Assembly (NCBI RefSeq): GCF_001894865.1
Contig: NZ_BCXA01000003.1
Span: 62,001-126,000, forward strand
Direction: 5' to 3'
DNA length: 64,000 nucleotides
DNA from: Rhodococcus maanshanensis NBRC 100610
GTDB taxonomy: Bacteria > Actinomycetota > Actinomycetes > Mycobacteriales > Mycobacteriaceae
How positions within the stretch are numbered: the first letter of the stretch is position 1; each line of letters opens with the position of its first letter. Position numbers and translations under genes: made by a program. Shown here piece after piece: positions 41,345 to 50,438 of this stretch. Under the pieces are notes generated by a model. The model saw only the letters and a list, made by a program, of their open reading frames with translations. It ran no database searches and was not told the DNA's origin.

Positions 41345-42160
41345 GTGAACGAAGACCCGAGCATGTGGCTTGACTGGGCGAAGATCCTGGCGCCGATCAT
41401 CGCGGCGCTCGTTGCTGGCGGCTTCGCGCTCCGTGTCAGCAATCGCAACGTCAGGACGATCAGCGAAAACGCCGACAGGACCATCGCGGCCGCAGAGGCC
41501 AACGCGGACAAATCGATTGCTGCGGCAGCGGAGAACGTCGCCCGTTCGGTGAAGGCCAGCGCTGAGGGCACCGACAAGACCATCACTGCTGCCGAGGACC
41601 GGGAACGGCGCAACTGGGTCCGTGCGCAAACTGTTGAGGCAGCGGCCGCGATCCTGGCGGCGGCGACAGAACTCGACATACGTGTCGATCGGGCTGTGAA
41701 GGCTCTGACTTGGCGTGCCGAGTCGTGGGGTAGCCCTAAGAGGGGGGTGCTTACGTCGAGACACCGTCATGAAAAGTCTCCGTCGGAGTTCTTCATGGAG
41801 GTCGAGGACGCACTCGCAGACCTGAACCGCGCGATCGACCTCTTCCAGTTTGTTGCCGACGAGCAGCCATGCTCCGCCGCCGAGATGTTCCGTTTGACCT
41901 ACAACCACATCATGGTGCAGATCCGATTTCTGACCCAGTTCGCTGATGGAAATGTGGAGGGCGTCAGGTTGCCTGACAATGCTTCACCGAGCGCCGCGGA
42001 GGCTGCGCATAGTTCTCGTGACGTAGTGCAAACGCACACGCGGAAAGCGCGGCATGAACGTGAGGTTCTTCTTCACCACGTGCGGACCGCACTTGGTCTA
42101 GCGCCGATCCGACTGGACGCCATCGTAGTGAGCATTCCGGTTGGAACCCGCATCCAGTGA
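41345..42160 (+). CDS. Unknown membrane-anchored coiled-coil protein
   Basis: A 271-aa protein. The N-terminus has one membrane helix (WAKILAPIIAALVAGGFALRVS). It is followed by about 65 residues of alanine-rich heptad-like sequence (ENADRTIAAAEANADKSIAAAAENVARSVKASAEGTDKTITAAEDRERRNWVRAQ), a likely coiled coil. The rest is a soluble helical domain (FFMEVEDALADLNRAIDLFQFV, HHVRTALGL). No family is recognised. The start is GTG at 41345 or ATG at 41363. Single-helix coiled-coil proteins of this type are frequent in mobile or defence-rich segments, but no partner is visible. Confidence 0.72.
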   Translation: MNEDPSMWLDWAKILAPIIAALVAGGFALRVSNRNVRTISENADRTIAAAEANADKSIAAAAENVARSVKASAEGTDKTITAAEDRERRNWVRAQTVEAAAAILAAATELDIRVDRAVKALTWRAESWGSPKRGVLTSRHRHEKSPSEFFMEVEDALADLNRAIDLFQFVADEQPCSAAEMFRLTYNHIMVQIRFLTQFADGNVEGVRLPDNASPSAAEAAHSSRDVVQTHTRKARHEREVLLHHVRTALGLAPIRLDAIVVSIPVGTRIQ

Positions 42161-42422
42161 AGTTGCGGCCAACGACTGTGGCGGTGGCCTCTGGTATCGA
42201 TTCCGTCTGCCAGCCAGCGTCGCGGAACCGGCCAATCCTTGACACGTCGCGGCTAGCGTTGGCCCAAGCCGCGTTCGAACTGCCGGGCCTGAGCCCGTGC
42301 CCAAGAAATCGTTCGCGTTCGATGAGCTTGCGATTCTCACCCCAGATCTGGACCGGAATGCTCACCTGACCGGGCTACGCTGAACCCGAGTTGTATGAGC
42401 TGGGGTTGGCTAGGGTGCCAGC

Positions 42423-43034
42423 GTGACCTACTCGTGGTTGTTCCTCGCGGTCGCCGTCGTGCTGGTGCTGACGCCGGGCGCGGATTTCGCGCTGATCGTG
42501 CGCAACAGCGTTTCCGGCGGGCGCAGGCATGGGATCGCCACCACGTTCGGGGTTAGCTCCGCCGCGGCAGTCCAAGGGCTGCTCGTCTCCTTCGGCATCG
42601 CGAGCGTGATCATCCGTGTGCACCCGATCTTCCTCGCGATCAAGTGGTTCGGAATCGCCTACCTCGCCTGGATCGGGTGTTCGATGCTTTTCAGCGCGGC
42701 CCGAGGTCACTACGCCGCCACGTCGGCCGAAACCCGGCCTGCCCGATGGACCGGGTACCGGCAGGGATTCCTCTGCAACGCCACAAACCCGAAGATCTTC
42801 GTTTTCTACCTGTCGCTGCTGCCACAGTTCGTGCAGCCGGACGCGCCCTGGTGGGTCTGGCTGTTGCACGCCTGGACCCTGCCATTTCTCGGAACCCTCT
42901 GGTGCTTGCTCGTCGTCGCGTTCGTGGGTTCACTGCGCCAACAGTTCGAACGCCCCGCGGTTCGACGAACGATCGACACCGCCGCAGGCGTCGTCATGCT
43001 CGGCTTCTGCTCCAGGCTCGCTCGCGAAGCCTGA
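42423..43034 (+). CDS. LysE/RhtB-family exporter
   Basis: A 203-aa inner-membrane transporter with about six helices. The family signature is at the start (LVLTPGADFALIVRNSVSGGRRHGIATTFGVSSAAAVQ), and the middle contains KWFGIAYLAWIGCSMLFSA and GFLCNATNPKIFVFYLSLLPQFV. Members export amino acids or their analogues; the substrate here is unknown. The start is GTG at 42423. It converges with the hyp operon and stands alone. Confidence 0.92.
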   Translation: MTYSWLFLAVAVVLVLTPGADFALIVRNSVSGGRRHGIATTFGVSSAAAVQGLLVSFGIASVIIRVHPIFLAIKWFGIAYLAWIGCSMLFSAARGHYAATSAETRPARWTGYRQGFLCNATNPKIFVFYLSLLPQFVQPDAPWWVWLLHAWTLPFLGTLWCLLVVAFVGSLRQQFERPAVRRTIDTAAGVVMLGFCSRLAREA

Positions 43035-43076
43035 TTCCAGCACCATGTTTTCGTTGATCTTCGTGCACCGCGGCAC

Positions 43077-43832
43077 TCAGTCAACGGCCTCGGTCCGTTC
43101 GAGGCGGCGATTGGTGTGCGCGAGCTGCCACCCGGTCCAGTACTGCAGGCGGTCGGCGTCCGACGGGCTCAGCCTGTCGCACACGAAGTCCCAGTGCACC
43201 GCGACCGTGTCGCCCCGGCGCAGATCGGGGACGAACGCACCACCCGCAACCCGATGGCGGACCGGCCGATCCTGCTCGCCTCCGAGCGCGAGCGCGCCGT
43301 CGTAGGTGAGCGGTCGCGCACGCACCACCACGTTGTCGGCCCGCACCTCGATGACCGTCCCGCAGGTGATCCGGCAGGAGTCGAGCACCTGCAGGGGCTG
43401 CGGCACACCGGAGCCGAGCAGCCGCGACCACGGATACACGCCGAAGACGTGGAAGCCGTGGGTGGGGGCCGCCTCGGCCAGGAGGTCTTCGGTGAGGTGC
43501 TTCCAGTAGTGCCCGGCCTGTGGCGCCAGCCGGGCCAGCAACTCCCGGCCGAAGCGCTCGCGGTCGATCTCCTCGGTCAGCTCGTTGCCGGTCCAGTAGG
43601 CCCGCACCACCGCCGCGTCCAACGGGTCGGCGCGCCCGGACATCTCGGCGATGAGCTGCTGGTACGGCCAGGCCCCGCTGAACCTGGCGGCCAGCGCGGG
43701 CACGTCGGCACCCGTCCCGTCGCCGCACGCGACGGCCTCCAGGGCGCGCGCGTCCGCCGGGCCGCAGTAGCCGAGCGCGTTGGGGGCGTAGGCATACCGA
43801 GCGAACAGCCGGTGTCCGGCCGGGCCCGGCAC
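43077..43832 (-). CDS. DUF6390 family protein, last gene of the hyp operon
   Basis: A 251-aa protein with the family opening LFARYAYAPNALGYCGPADARALEAV and later FSGAWPYQQLIAEMSG, DAAVVRAYWTGNELTEEIDRERFGRELL, FHVFGVYPWSRLL and VHWDFVCDRLSPSDADRLQYWTGWQL. The family travels with [NiFe]-hydrogenase maturation genes; its activity is unknown. The start GTG at 43832 directly abuts the hypD stop, so expression is probably coupled. Confidence 0.88.
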   Translation of the reverse strand: MPGPAGHRLFARYAYAPNALGYCGPADARALEAVACGDGTGADVPALAARFSGAWPYQQLIAEMSGRADPLDAAVVRAYWTGNELTEEIDRERFGRELLARLAPQAGHYWKHLTEDLLAEAAPTHGFHVFGVYPWSRLLGSGVPQPLQVLDSCRITCGTVIEVRADNVVVRARPLTYDGALALGGEQDRPVRHRVAGGAFVPDLRRGDTVAVHWDFVCDRLSPSDADRLQYWTGWQLAHTNRRLERTEAVD

Positions 43833-44966
43833 TCAACGCTCCGCGTTCTTGCCGACCAGCATCGCCGTCTCGCGGTGCAGCCTGCCGAAGTTGTAGTACG
43901 CCGCGCAGGCGCCCTCTGGCGAGACCATGCAGGTCCCGATCGGGGTCTCCGGGGTGCACGCGGTCCCGAACACCTTGCACTCCCAGGGCTTGATGACGCC
44001 CTTGAGCACCTCGCCGCACTGGCACGCCTTGGGATCGGCGACCCGAACGCCCGGCATCGAGAACTTCTCCTCGGCGTCGAACTCGGCGTAGTCGCGGTGC
44101 ACCTTCAGCGCGCTCTGCGAGATGAAACCGAGTCCGCGCCATTCGAAATGCGGTCGCAACTCGAAGGTCTCGGCCATCAGCTTCAGCGCCTGGGTGTTGC
44201 CCTCGGTCCTGACCACGCGGGTGTACTGGTTCTCCACCTCGCATCGGCCGTCCCGGTGCTGCTGCAGCAGCATGTGCACGGAGGCGAGGATGTCCAGCGG
44301 CTCGAACCCGGCCACCACCATCGGTTTGCCGTACACCTCCGGCACGAAGCGGTACGGCCTGGTGCCGACGACGGTCGACACGTGACCGGGGCCGAGGAAG
44401 CCGTCGAGCCGGAGGTCGGGGGATTCGAGGATCGCCTTGATCGGCGGGACGATCGTGACGTGGTTGCAGAACACGGTGAAGTTCGAGACGCCGAGCTGCC
44501 GGGCCCGCACCAGCGTCACCGCGGTGGACGGTGCGGTGGTCTCGAAGCCCACCGCGAAGAACACCACCTCCCGATCGGGGTTGTCCACGGCGATCTTGAG
44601 GGCGTCGAGCGGCGAGTACACGAACCGGACGTCGGCGCCCCTTGCCTTCGCCTCGATCAGGTTGCCCCGCGCACCGGGCACCCGCATCATGTCGCCGAAG
44701 GTCGTGAAGATGACCCCCGGCTGTTCCGCGAGCGACATCGCGTCGTCGACCCGGCCCATCGGGATGACACACACCGGACAGCCGGGACCGTGCACGAGTT
44801 CGACGGTCGGCGGCAGCAGATGTTCGATGCCGTGGCGGTAGATCGTGTGGGTGTGGCCGCCGCACACCTCCATGAACTTGAACTCGTCGGTGCCCGCGAG
44901 GTCGGTGATGGACCTCACGAGCGCGCGGGCTGCGGCCGGGTCACGGAATTCGTCTACGAATTTCAT
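43833..44966 (-). CDS. hypD: Hydrogenase maturation protein HypD
   Basis: A 377-aa iron-sulfur protein that, with HypC, holds iron while cyanide and CO ligands are attached. Motifs: MEVCGGHTHTIYRHGI, HGPGCPVCVIPMG, FGDMMRVPGA, FFAVGFETTAPSTA, and the C-terminal [4Fe-4S] cysteines (ACQCGEVLKG, ECKVFGTACTPETPIGTCMVSPEGACAAYY). Length is normal. It lies 33 bases after hypC and directly before the DUF6390 gene. Confidence 0.98.
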   Translation of the reverse strand: MKFVDEFRDPAAARALVRSITDLAGTDEFKFMEVCGGHTHTIYRHGIEHLLPPTVELVHGPGCPVCVIPMGRVDDAMSLAEQPGVIFTTFGDMMRVPGARGNLIEAKARGADVRFVYSPLDALKIAVDNPDREVVFFAVGFETTAPSTAVTLVRARQLGVSNFTVFCNHVTIVPPIKAILESPDLRLDGFLGPGHVSTVVGTRPYRFVPEVYGKPMVVAGFEPLDILASVHMLLQQHRDGRCEVENQYTRVVRTEGNTQALKLMAETFELRPHFEWRGLGFISQSALKVHRDYAEFDAEEKFSMPGVRVADPKACQCGEVLKGVIKPWECKVFGTACTPETPIGTCMVSPEGACAAYYNFGRLHRETAMLVGKNAER

Positions 44967-44999
44967 CGTGCGTTCCTCGCTGACGGATGACGCCCGAGT

Positions 45000-45272
45000 T
45001 CAGGCGATTTCGGACGAGTTGTACGCGTCGATCTCGTTGGTGTAGTCGGCGCCCATCTTCTGGACCTGGTCCAGGGTCACCTGTGCCTCGGCCTCGTCGA
45101 TCTTCGACATCGCGAACCCGACATGCACCAGGACCCAGTCGCCGACGACCAGGCCCTCATCGGCCAGCAGGCGAACACTGATGACCCGGCGGATCCCGTT
45201 GACGTCGACCTTGGCCAGGTGCTGCTGGGCGTCGACGATGTCGACCACCTGTCCCGGTATGCCCAAGCACAT
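45000..45272 (-). CDS. hypC: HypC-family hydrogenase chaperone (second copy)
   Basis: A 90-aa chaperone starting MCLGIPGQVVDIVDAQQHLAKVDVNG, with VGDWVLVHVGFAMSKIDEAEAQVTLDQV near the end. It shares the family core with the copy at 38093-38350 but differs widely in the rest, so the two are paralogues and not a recent duplication. It sits between hypE and hypD and is probably the general HypD partner. AAAGGAGG lies about 8 bases upstream. Confidence 0.96.
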   Translation of the reverse strand: MCLGIPGQVVDIVDAQQHLAKVDVNGIRRVISVRLLADEGLVVGDWVLVHVGFAMSKIDEAEAQVTLDQVQKMGADYTNEIDAYNSSEIA

Positions 45273-45302
45273 AGCCGTCCTCCTTTCAGGAGTTTCTGCT
45301 GC

Positions 45303-46415
45303 TCAACAGATTCGCGGTAGCGGGTCGCCGACGAGCATGTCCACGATCCGGCTGCCCCCGAACGCGGTCCGCAGCGCCACGATGCCCTCCGGCTCGGCCA
45401 TCACCTCGCCGATGACGGCCGCCTGCGCGCCGCCGGGTTGCCCACGCAGCGCGTCGATCGCGGCGCCCGACTCGGCGCTCGGCACGATCGCGATGAACTT
45501 GCCCTCGTTGGCCACGTAGAGCGGGTCGATACCCAGCATGTCGCAGGCGCCGAGCACCTGCGGCTGGACGGGCAGCGACTGCTCGTCGAGGATCACCGCG
45601 AGGCCGGAGACCTGCGCGAGCTCGTTGCAGACGGTTCCGACCCCGCCGCGGGTGGCATCGCGCATCCACCGGGTCGACGGGGCGGCCTCGAGCAGCGCCT
45701 CGACGAGCGAGTTCACGGGAGCCGTGTCCGAGGCGATGTCGGCCTCGATGGCGAGCTCGCCGCGGGCGAGCATCACCGCCATGCCGTGCTCGCCGATGGT
45801 TCCCGACACCACGACGTGGTCACCTGGCTGCACCCGGTCCGGGGACAGCGCCCGGCCCGCGGGGATGACACCGACGCCCGCGGTGCAGATGTACATCCCG
45901 TCCGCTGCGCCCTTGCCGACCACCTTGGTGTCCCCGGTGACGATCTCGATGCCGGCCGCCTGGCCGGAATCGCGCATGTCGGCAACGATCTCGCGCAGCG
46001 CGGAGATCTCGAAGCCCTCCTCGATGACGAAGGCGGCCGAGAGCCATTGCGGGCGCGCGCCCGAGACGGCCAGGTCGTTGACGGTGCCGTGCACGGCCAG
46101 ATTCCCGATGGACCCACCGGGGAACCGCAGCGGTTGAACCACATACGAGTCGGTCGAGAACGCGAGCCGCTCACCGGACGGGAGCGGCAGCACCGCGGCG
46201 TCGCCGAGCTGCTCGAGTTCCGGATTGCGGAACGACTCGACGAAGACGGAATCGACAAGGGCCGCGGAGGATTTGCCGCCCGCACCGTGGGCGAGGGTCA
46301 CCACCGATTCGAGCAGGCGCGGACGGCGCTTGCGGAACTCGTCGATCCGGTCGAGCACCCGGCCCTCGCGTTCGGCCGCTGTCGAGGGTCGGTCACCGAC
46401 CTGTGAGCTGCTCAT
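45303..46415 (-). CDS. hypE: Hydrogenase maturation protein HypE
   Basis: A 370-aa PurM-like enzyme that dehydrates the carbamoylated C-terminal cysteine to thiocyanate, the source of the cyanide ligands. The essential C-terminal Cys is present (DPLPRIC). Other motifs: LAHGAGGKSSAALV, GTVNDLAVSGARPQWLS, GDTKVVGKGAADG, MRDATRGGVGTVCNEL. ATG at 46415 overlaps the SIS-gene stop (ATGA). The N-terminal leader of about 40 residues is longer than in Escherichia coli. Confidence 0.97.
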   Translation of the reverse strand: MSSSQVGDRPSTAAEREGRVLDRIDEFRKRRPRLLESVVTLAHGAGGKSSAALVDSVFVESFRNPELEQLGDAAVLPLPSGERLAFSTDSYVVQPLRFPGGSIGNLAVHGTVNDLAVSGARPQWLSAAFVIEEGFEISALREIVADMRDSGQAAGIEIVTGDTKVVGKGAADGMYICTAGVGVIPAGRALSPDRVQPGDHVVVSGTIGEHGMAVMLARGELAIEADIASDTAPVNSLVEALLEAAPSTRWMRDATRGGVGTVCNELAQVSGLAVILDEQSLPVQPQVLGACDMLGIDPLYVANEGKFIAIVPSAESGAAIDALRGQPGGAQAAVIGEVMAEPEGIVALRTAFGGSRIVDMLVGDPLPRIC

Positions 46416-47101
46416 CTGGGACCGCCTGTCGTCTCTCGCGGCCCCGGTGCGGGTTTCGCGAGGTTGTTCTGCACCGCAGACCAGAGCTGGTATCCGACCA
46501 GCGCGTGGCTCTCCTGGATGCGATGGATGCTCTGGGACCGGATCGTGAAGCAGAAGTCCAGGTCGTCGCTGGTCGCCATCCGGCCGCCGTCGTGGCCGGC
46601 GAACCCGACGGTCAGGAGCCCGCGCTTGCGGGCCTCGGCCAGCGCCGTCATCAGATCGTCGGAGTTGCCGGAGGTGGACAGCGCGATCGCGATGTCGGCG
46701 GGCTTGGCGTGGGCGATGATCTGGCGGGAGAAGATCAGCTCGAAACCCACGTCGTTCCCCAGCGCCGTGACCACCGCCTGATCGGCCGCCAGCGACCAGG
46801 CCGCGACCGGACGACCGCGGGCGGGCCGACTGAACAGCGAGGCCAGGGTGGCCGCGTCGGTGGAGCTGCCGCCGTTCCCGAACGTGTACAGCCGCGCACC
46901 CGCGCGGAAGCGCTCGGCCATCTGGGCGCCCGCCGCGGTGATCGGATCGCCCCATTCGTCGAGCGAGGCCCGCTGCAGCCGTGCGCTCTCGGCGGCCTTG
47001 CTGCGCGCCGACGCGGCCAGGTCGGTCAGCAACGCGCCTGCGTCGTTCTCCTCCGCATCGATGAAGGGGTAGAGGAAGTTGGTGTCCTCCCGCTCGCTCA
47101 T
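46412..47101 (-). CDS. SIS-domain (GmhA-like) protein of the hyp operon
   Basis: A 229-aa sugar-isomerase-fold protein. The phosphosugar-binding loops are clear: GARLYTFGNGGSSTDAATLASLFSRPARGRPVAAWSL, IAIALSTSGNSDDLMTALAEARKRG and the helical end IQESHALVGYQLWSAVQ. It resembles sedoheptulose-7-phosphate isomerases, but no heptose pathway is nearby. It is overlapped on both sides by hyp genes, so a role in hydrogenase maturation is more likely. The substrate is unknown. Confidence 0.88.
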   Translation of the reverse strand: MSEREDTNFLYPFIDAEENDAGALLTDLAASARSKAAESARLQRASLDEWGDPITAAGAQMAERFRAGARLYTFGNGGSSTDAATLASLFSRPARGRPVAAWSLAADQAVVTALGNDVGFELIFSRQIIAHAKPADIAIALSTSGNSDDLMTALAEARKRGLLTVGFAGHDGGRMATSDDLDFCFTIRSQSIHRIQESHALVGYQLWSAVQNNLAKPAPGPRETTGGPR

Positions 47102-47841
47102 CGGCACACCTCCGTGTCGTCGATGCGGGTGATCGCCGCGCCGCCGTGCACGAGGATCAGGTCGTTCACGTCGACCTCGCCGAGCACGGTGACGTCGACG
47201 GACTCCTCGCCGGAGCCGGTACGGACGAGCGCGGTGTCCAGCGCGGTCGCCGGGGGCAGCACCACCTCGGCGAGTCGGCCCTCGTCGCCGCACGTGACGC
47301 ATCCGTCGCCGGTGCACACGTCGTCGTCCGGGATCAGCAGGCCGGGATGTTCGAAGCAGACGTGGGTCAGCTCCCACAGCAGGTGGTACATCAGCACGAA
47401 CCTGCCGGTCGCCGGGATCATCGGGTCGTCGGAGGCCACCCACAGCGTGTGATCCGCGCTGCCGGCGGGCGGGCGGGGTCCGGAGCCGATCCAGATCGTG
47501 TCCGCGCCCCACGCGGGCGCGCGCCGCATCGCATCGCGCACCTGGGGCTGGTCGGCGGAGGCCACCGCGATGATCACATCGCCGGGCCGGGTGGCGACGC
47601 GGCACTGCGCCACGGGGTCGGGTTCGACCAGCGCGACGGACGGCAGCGCCCGCTTGCCCATGATCACCGGGTGCACGAACTCGACCGCGACGTGATGGGC
47701 GTGTGGCTCCCACTGCGGCGAGATGACCCAGAGCGTGGCGCCCGCGTTGAATCGTCGGGCGAGGGACAGTGCCGCGGACGCGAGATCCGCGGAGAGATCG
47801 TCGTCGATCAGGGGCGCGCCCGGGTGCGCTGTGATGGTCAT
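47098..47841 (-). CDS. SIS-like domain fused to a HypC-like domain
   Basis: A 247-aa protein with two parts. Residues 1 to about 170 look like a degenerate SIS domain (LARRFNAGATLWVISPQWEPHAHHVAVEFVHPVIMGKRALPSVALV, then RPGDVIIAVASADQPQVRDAMRRAPAWG). Residues about 178-247 look like a HypC OB-fold domain (CTGDGCVTCGDEGRLAEVVL, then VLGEVDVNDLILVHGGAAITRID) with a CxTCGDEG motif instead of MCLGIP. It overlaps hypF upstream and the SIS gene downstream by 4 bases each. A maturation role is inferred. Confidence 0.82.
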   Translation of the reverse strand: MTITAHPGAPLIDDDLSADLASAALSLARRFNAGATLWVISPQWEPHAHHVAVEFVHPVIMGKRALPSVALVEPDPVAQCRVATRPGDVIIAVASADQPQVRDAMRRAPAWGADTIWIGSGPRPPAGSADHTLWVASDDPMIPATGRFVLMYHLLWELTHVCFEHPGLLIPDDDVCTGDGCVTCGDEGRLAEVVLPPATALDTALVRTGSGEESVDVTVLGEVDVNDLILVHGGAAITRIDDTEVCR

Positions 47842-50231
47842 CGCCGTGCTCCGATCTCCGGTTCGTCTGCCCGGGTGCCGCGCCGGTCGGAGGTGCGCTC
47901 GAGCAACGCGATGCCGAGCACCGCCTGGCCGAGCGAGAGTCCGCCGTCGTTCGCGGGTACCCGCTGGTGGGTGAGGACGTCGACCCCGTTGTCCTGCAGC
48001 CGCGTTCGCAGCAGGCTCAGCAGGAGCCGGTTCTGGAAGACGCCTCCTGTCAGCCCGACGGTCCCCGTGCCGGTCCGGTCGGCGATCCGCAGGGCCAGCG
48101 TCGCGGTCGCGGTCGCGAGCGCGTGGTGGAATCCGAGCGCAAGCGAGGCCGCGGATTCGCCCCGGCGCAGGCCGGCCACGAGCTCGGTGAACAGCCCCTC
48201 GAGGCGCAGTTGCTCGCCCTCGACCGCCATCGTCAGCGGCGCGGTCTCGCCGGCCTGCCGGGCGAGCGCCTCCAGTTCGATGGCCGCCTGCGCCTCGTAG
48301 CTGACCCGGTGGCACACGCCCAGTAGGGAGGAGACGCCGTCGAACAGGCGGCCGACGCTGGTCGTGCGGACGGCGCCCGCCCCGCAGGAGAGTTGCGAGG
48401 CGACGAGCAGGCGTTCCGCGGCCGCGAGCGCCAGGGCGCAGGGCAGGTCGTCGATCTCGCGGATACCGGCCTCGTGCAGCAGCGACAACGCGACGCGGGC
48501 GGGGTTGCGGATCGCGGCGTCGCCGCCGGGCAGCCAGAACGACTGCAGGTGGCCCGACCGCTCGGTGGTCAGGATGTCCGGGCCGACCAGCAGCAGCTCG
48601 CCGCCCCACACGGTGGCGTCGCACCCGTACCCGGTGCCGTCGAACGCGACGCCGAGGACTCTCGAGCCGATGCGGGTGTGCTCGGCGAGGAGGGAGGCGA
48701 CGTGCGCGTGGTGGTGCTGCACCGTGCGCAGCTCGATCCCGTTCGCCTCGCTGTGCCGCGTCGCCCACTGCCTTGTCGAGTAGCCCGGGTGGTTGTCCGC
48801 GACGATCAGCGCGGGTGCGGCCCTGTGCATGGTCGTCAGCTGCCGCACCGAGGTCTCGAACGCGCGCCGGCTCTCCAGGGTGCCCATGTCGCCGAGATGC
48901 GCCGAGCAGAACGCGAGATCCTGGCGGGTCAGGCAGAAGGTGTTCTTCACCTCGGCCCCCACCGCCAGCACCACCGGACCCGGCGAGGGCAGCGGGATCG
49001 GCAGCGGCGCATATCCTCGCGACCGGCGGATCGGGACCTCCCGGTCCTCGGACACCGCCAGGACCGAGTCCTCGCACGGCACCGCGATGTCGCGATCGTG
49101 CATCAGGAACATGTCGGCGATCCCGGAGAGCCGCGCGCGGGCGTCGTCGTTGTCGAAGCAGAGCGGTTCGCCGCTGGTGTTCCCGGAGGTCATCACGAGG
49201 ACGCGGGGTTGCTCGTAGTGTGGGCGCCCGGGAACGGGCGAGAAGAGCAGGTGGTGCAGCGGGGTGTACGGCAGCATCACCCCGAGTTCGTCCAGGCCGG
49301 GCGCCACCTCGTCCGCGACCGGTCCGGATCCGCGCGCGTGCAGGAGCACGATCGGTCGCGCCGGGTGGCCGAGCAGGCGCCCCTCGGCGCCGGACACCTC
49401 GACGATCCGCTCCACGGTGGCCGTGTCCGCGGCCATCACCGCGAACGGCTTGGCGGGACGGCGTTTTCGGATCCGTAACCGCCGCACCGCGGAAGGCTGG
49501 GCCGCATCGCACACCAGATGGAAGCCGCCGAGCCCCTTGATCGCGACGATCAGGCCGTCGCCGAGCGCCTGGTGGACGCGACGGAGCACCTCGTCGTCCC
49601 CGACCGTCCGGATACCGTCGTGCTCCAGGAAGATCCGTGGACCGCAGTCGTGGCAGCAGATCGGCTGGGCGTGGTAGCGCCGGTCCTCCTGGGTCCCGTA
49701 CTCGCGGCGGCAGTGCGGGCACATCTCGAACGGGGCCAGTGTGGTCGCAGGCCGGTCGTAGGGCAGGTCGGTGATCACGGTCAGGCGCGGACCGCAGTTG
49801 GTGCAGTTGATGAACGGATGGCGGTAGCGGCGGTCGGCGGGGTCCCGCAACTCCCGCACGCAGTCCGCGCAGGTCGCCACGTCCGGGGAGATCAGCGTCC
49901 GCGCGCCGAGGACGTGCCTGCTCTCCGCGATGAGGAAGGACGTGTCACCCTGCGGGGCAAGGGTTTCGGCGGCGATGTCGACGATGACGGCGATCGGCGG
50001 GGCATCGGCCCGGATCCGGCGCTCGAACTCCGCTAGTGCCGCGGCGGTGCCCTCCGCCTCGATGAACACGCTGGCATCGTCGTTGCCGCAGTGGCCGCTG
50101 ATCGCCAGGTCCGCCGCCAGCCTGGCGACGAAGGGCCGGAACCCCACTCCCTGGACGATTCCGCGGACGATGATCCGACGCCGTTCGATACGGCCTTCCT
50201 CCCGGTGTGCTGGCTGTAAGTGGGTTGTCAT
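47838..50231 (-). CDS. hypF: Carbamoyltransferase HypF
   Basis: A 797-aa enzyme that activates carbamoyl phosphate and passes the carbamoyl group to HypE. In order: acylphosphatase domain (RGIVQGVGFRPFVARLA), two zinc-finger modules (CADCVRELRDP with CTNCGPRLT; CPHCRREYG with CCHDCGP), YrdC-like domain (KGLGGFHLVCDA, RPAKPFAVM) and Kae1-like domain (VQHHHAHVASLLAEH, AFDGTGYG, LTGGVFQNRLL). ATG at 50231 begins the minus-strand maturation operon. The longer open frame upstream is discarded as non-conserved. Confidence 0.97.
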   Translation of the reverse strand: MTTHLQPAHREEGRIERRRIIVRGIVQGVGFRPFVARLAADLAISGHCGNDDASVFIEAEGTAAALAEFERRIRADAPPIAVIVDIAAETLAPQGDTSFLIAESRHVLGARTLISPDVATCADCVRELRDPADRRYRHPFINCTNCGPRLTVITDLPYDRPATTLAPFEMCPHCRREYGTQEDRRYHAQPICCHDCGPRIFLEHDGIRTVGDDEVLRRVHQALGDGLIVAIKGLGGFHLVCDAAQPSAVRRLRIRKRRPAKPFAVMAADTATVERIVEVSGAEGRLLGHPARPIVLLHARGSGPVADEVAPGLDELGVMLPYTPLHHLLFSPVPGRPHYEQPRVLVMTSGNTSGEPLCFDNDDARARLSGIADMFLMHDRDIAVPCEDSVLAVSEDREVPIRRSRGYAPLPIPLPSPGPVVLAVGAEVKNTFCLTRQDLAFCSAHLGDMGTLESRRAFETSVRQLTTMHRAAPALIVADNHPGYSTRQWATRHSEANGIELRTVQHHHAHVASLLAEHTRIGSRVLGVAFDGTGYGCDATVWGGELLLVGPDILTTERSGHLQSFWLPGGDAAIRNPARVALSLLHEAGIREIDDLPCALALAAAERLLVASQLSCGAGAVRTTSVGRLFDGVSSLLGVCHRVSYEAQAAIELEALARQAGETAPLTMAVEGEQLRLEGLFTELVAGLRRGESAASLALGFHHALATATATLALRIADRTGTGTVGLTGGVFQNRLLLSLLRTRLQDNGVDVLTHQRVPANDGGLSLGQAVLGIALLERTSDRRGTRADEPEIGARR

Positions 50232-50438
50232 ACCCGACTCCACATCGCAGTACGGTTCACCCCGGTCCGGGGTGCTGGGTGACGACCGGCCTTCATCGGA
50301 TCTTTCTCCTCGCGCTCCTGACCCGCAAGGGCGTCGCCGGAGCGTCCTGCGCATGTCACGGTCTGACCTGCGCCGGAATACACGACCCAGTGGGGCGTCG
50401 GACGGTAGCGTGAGCGAACGGAACGAAACGGAGCCGGT

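Noticed and set aside
41964-42365. Minus-strand frame of about 130 codons across the end of the coiled-coil gene
   Set aside because: It overlaps a better-supported gene by almost 200 bases, has no good ribosome-binding site and resembles no family I know.
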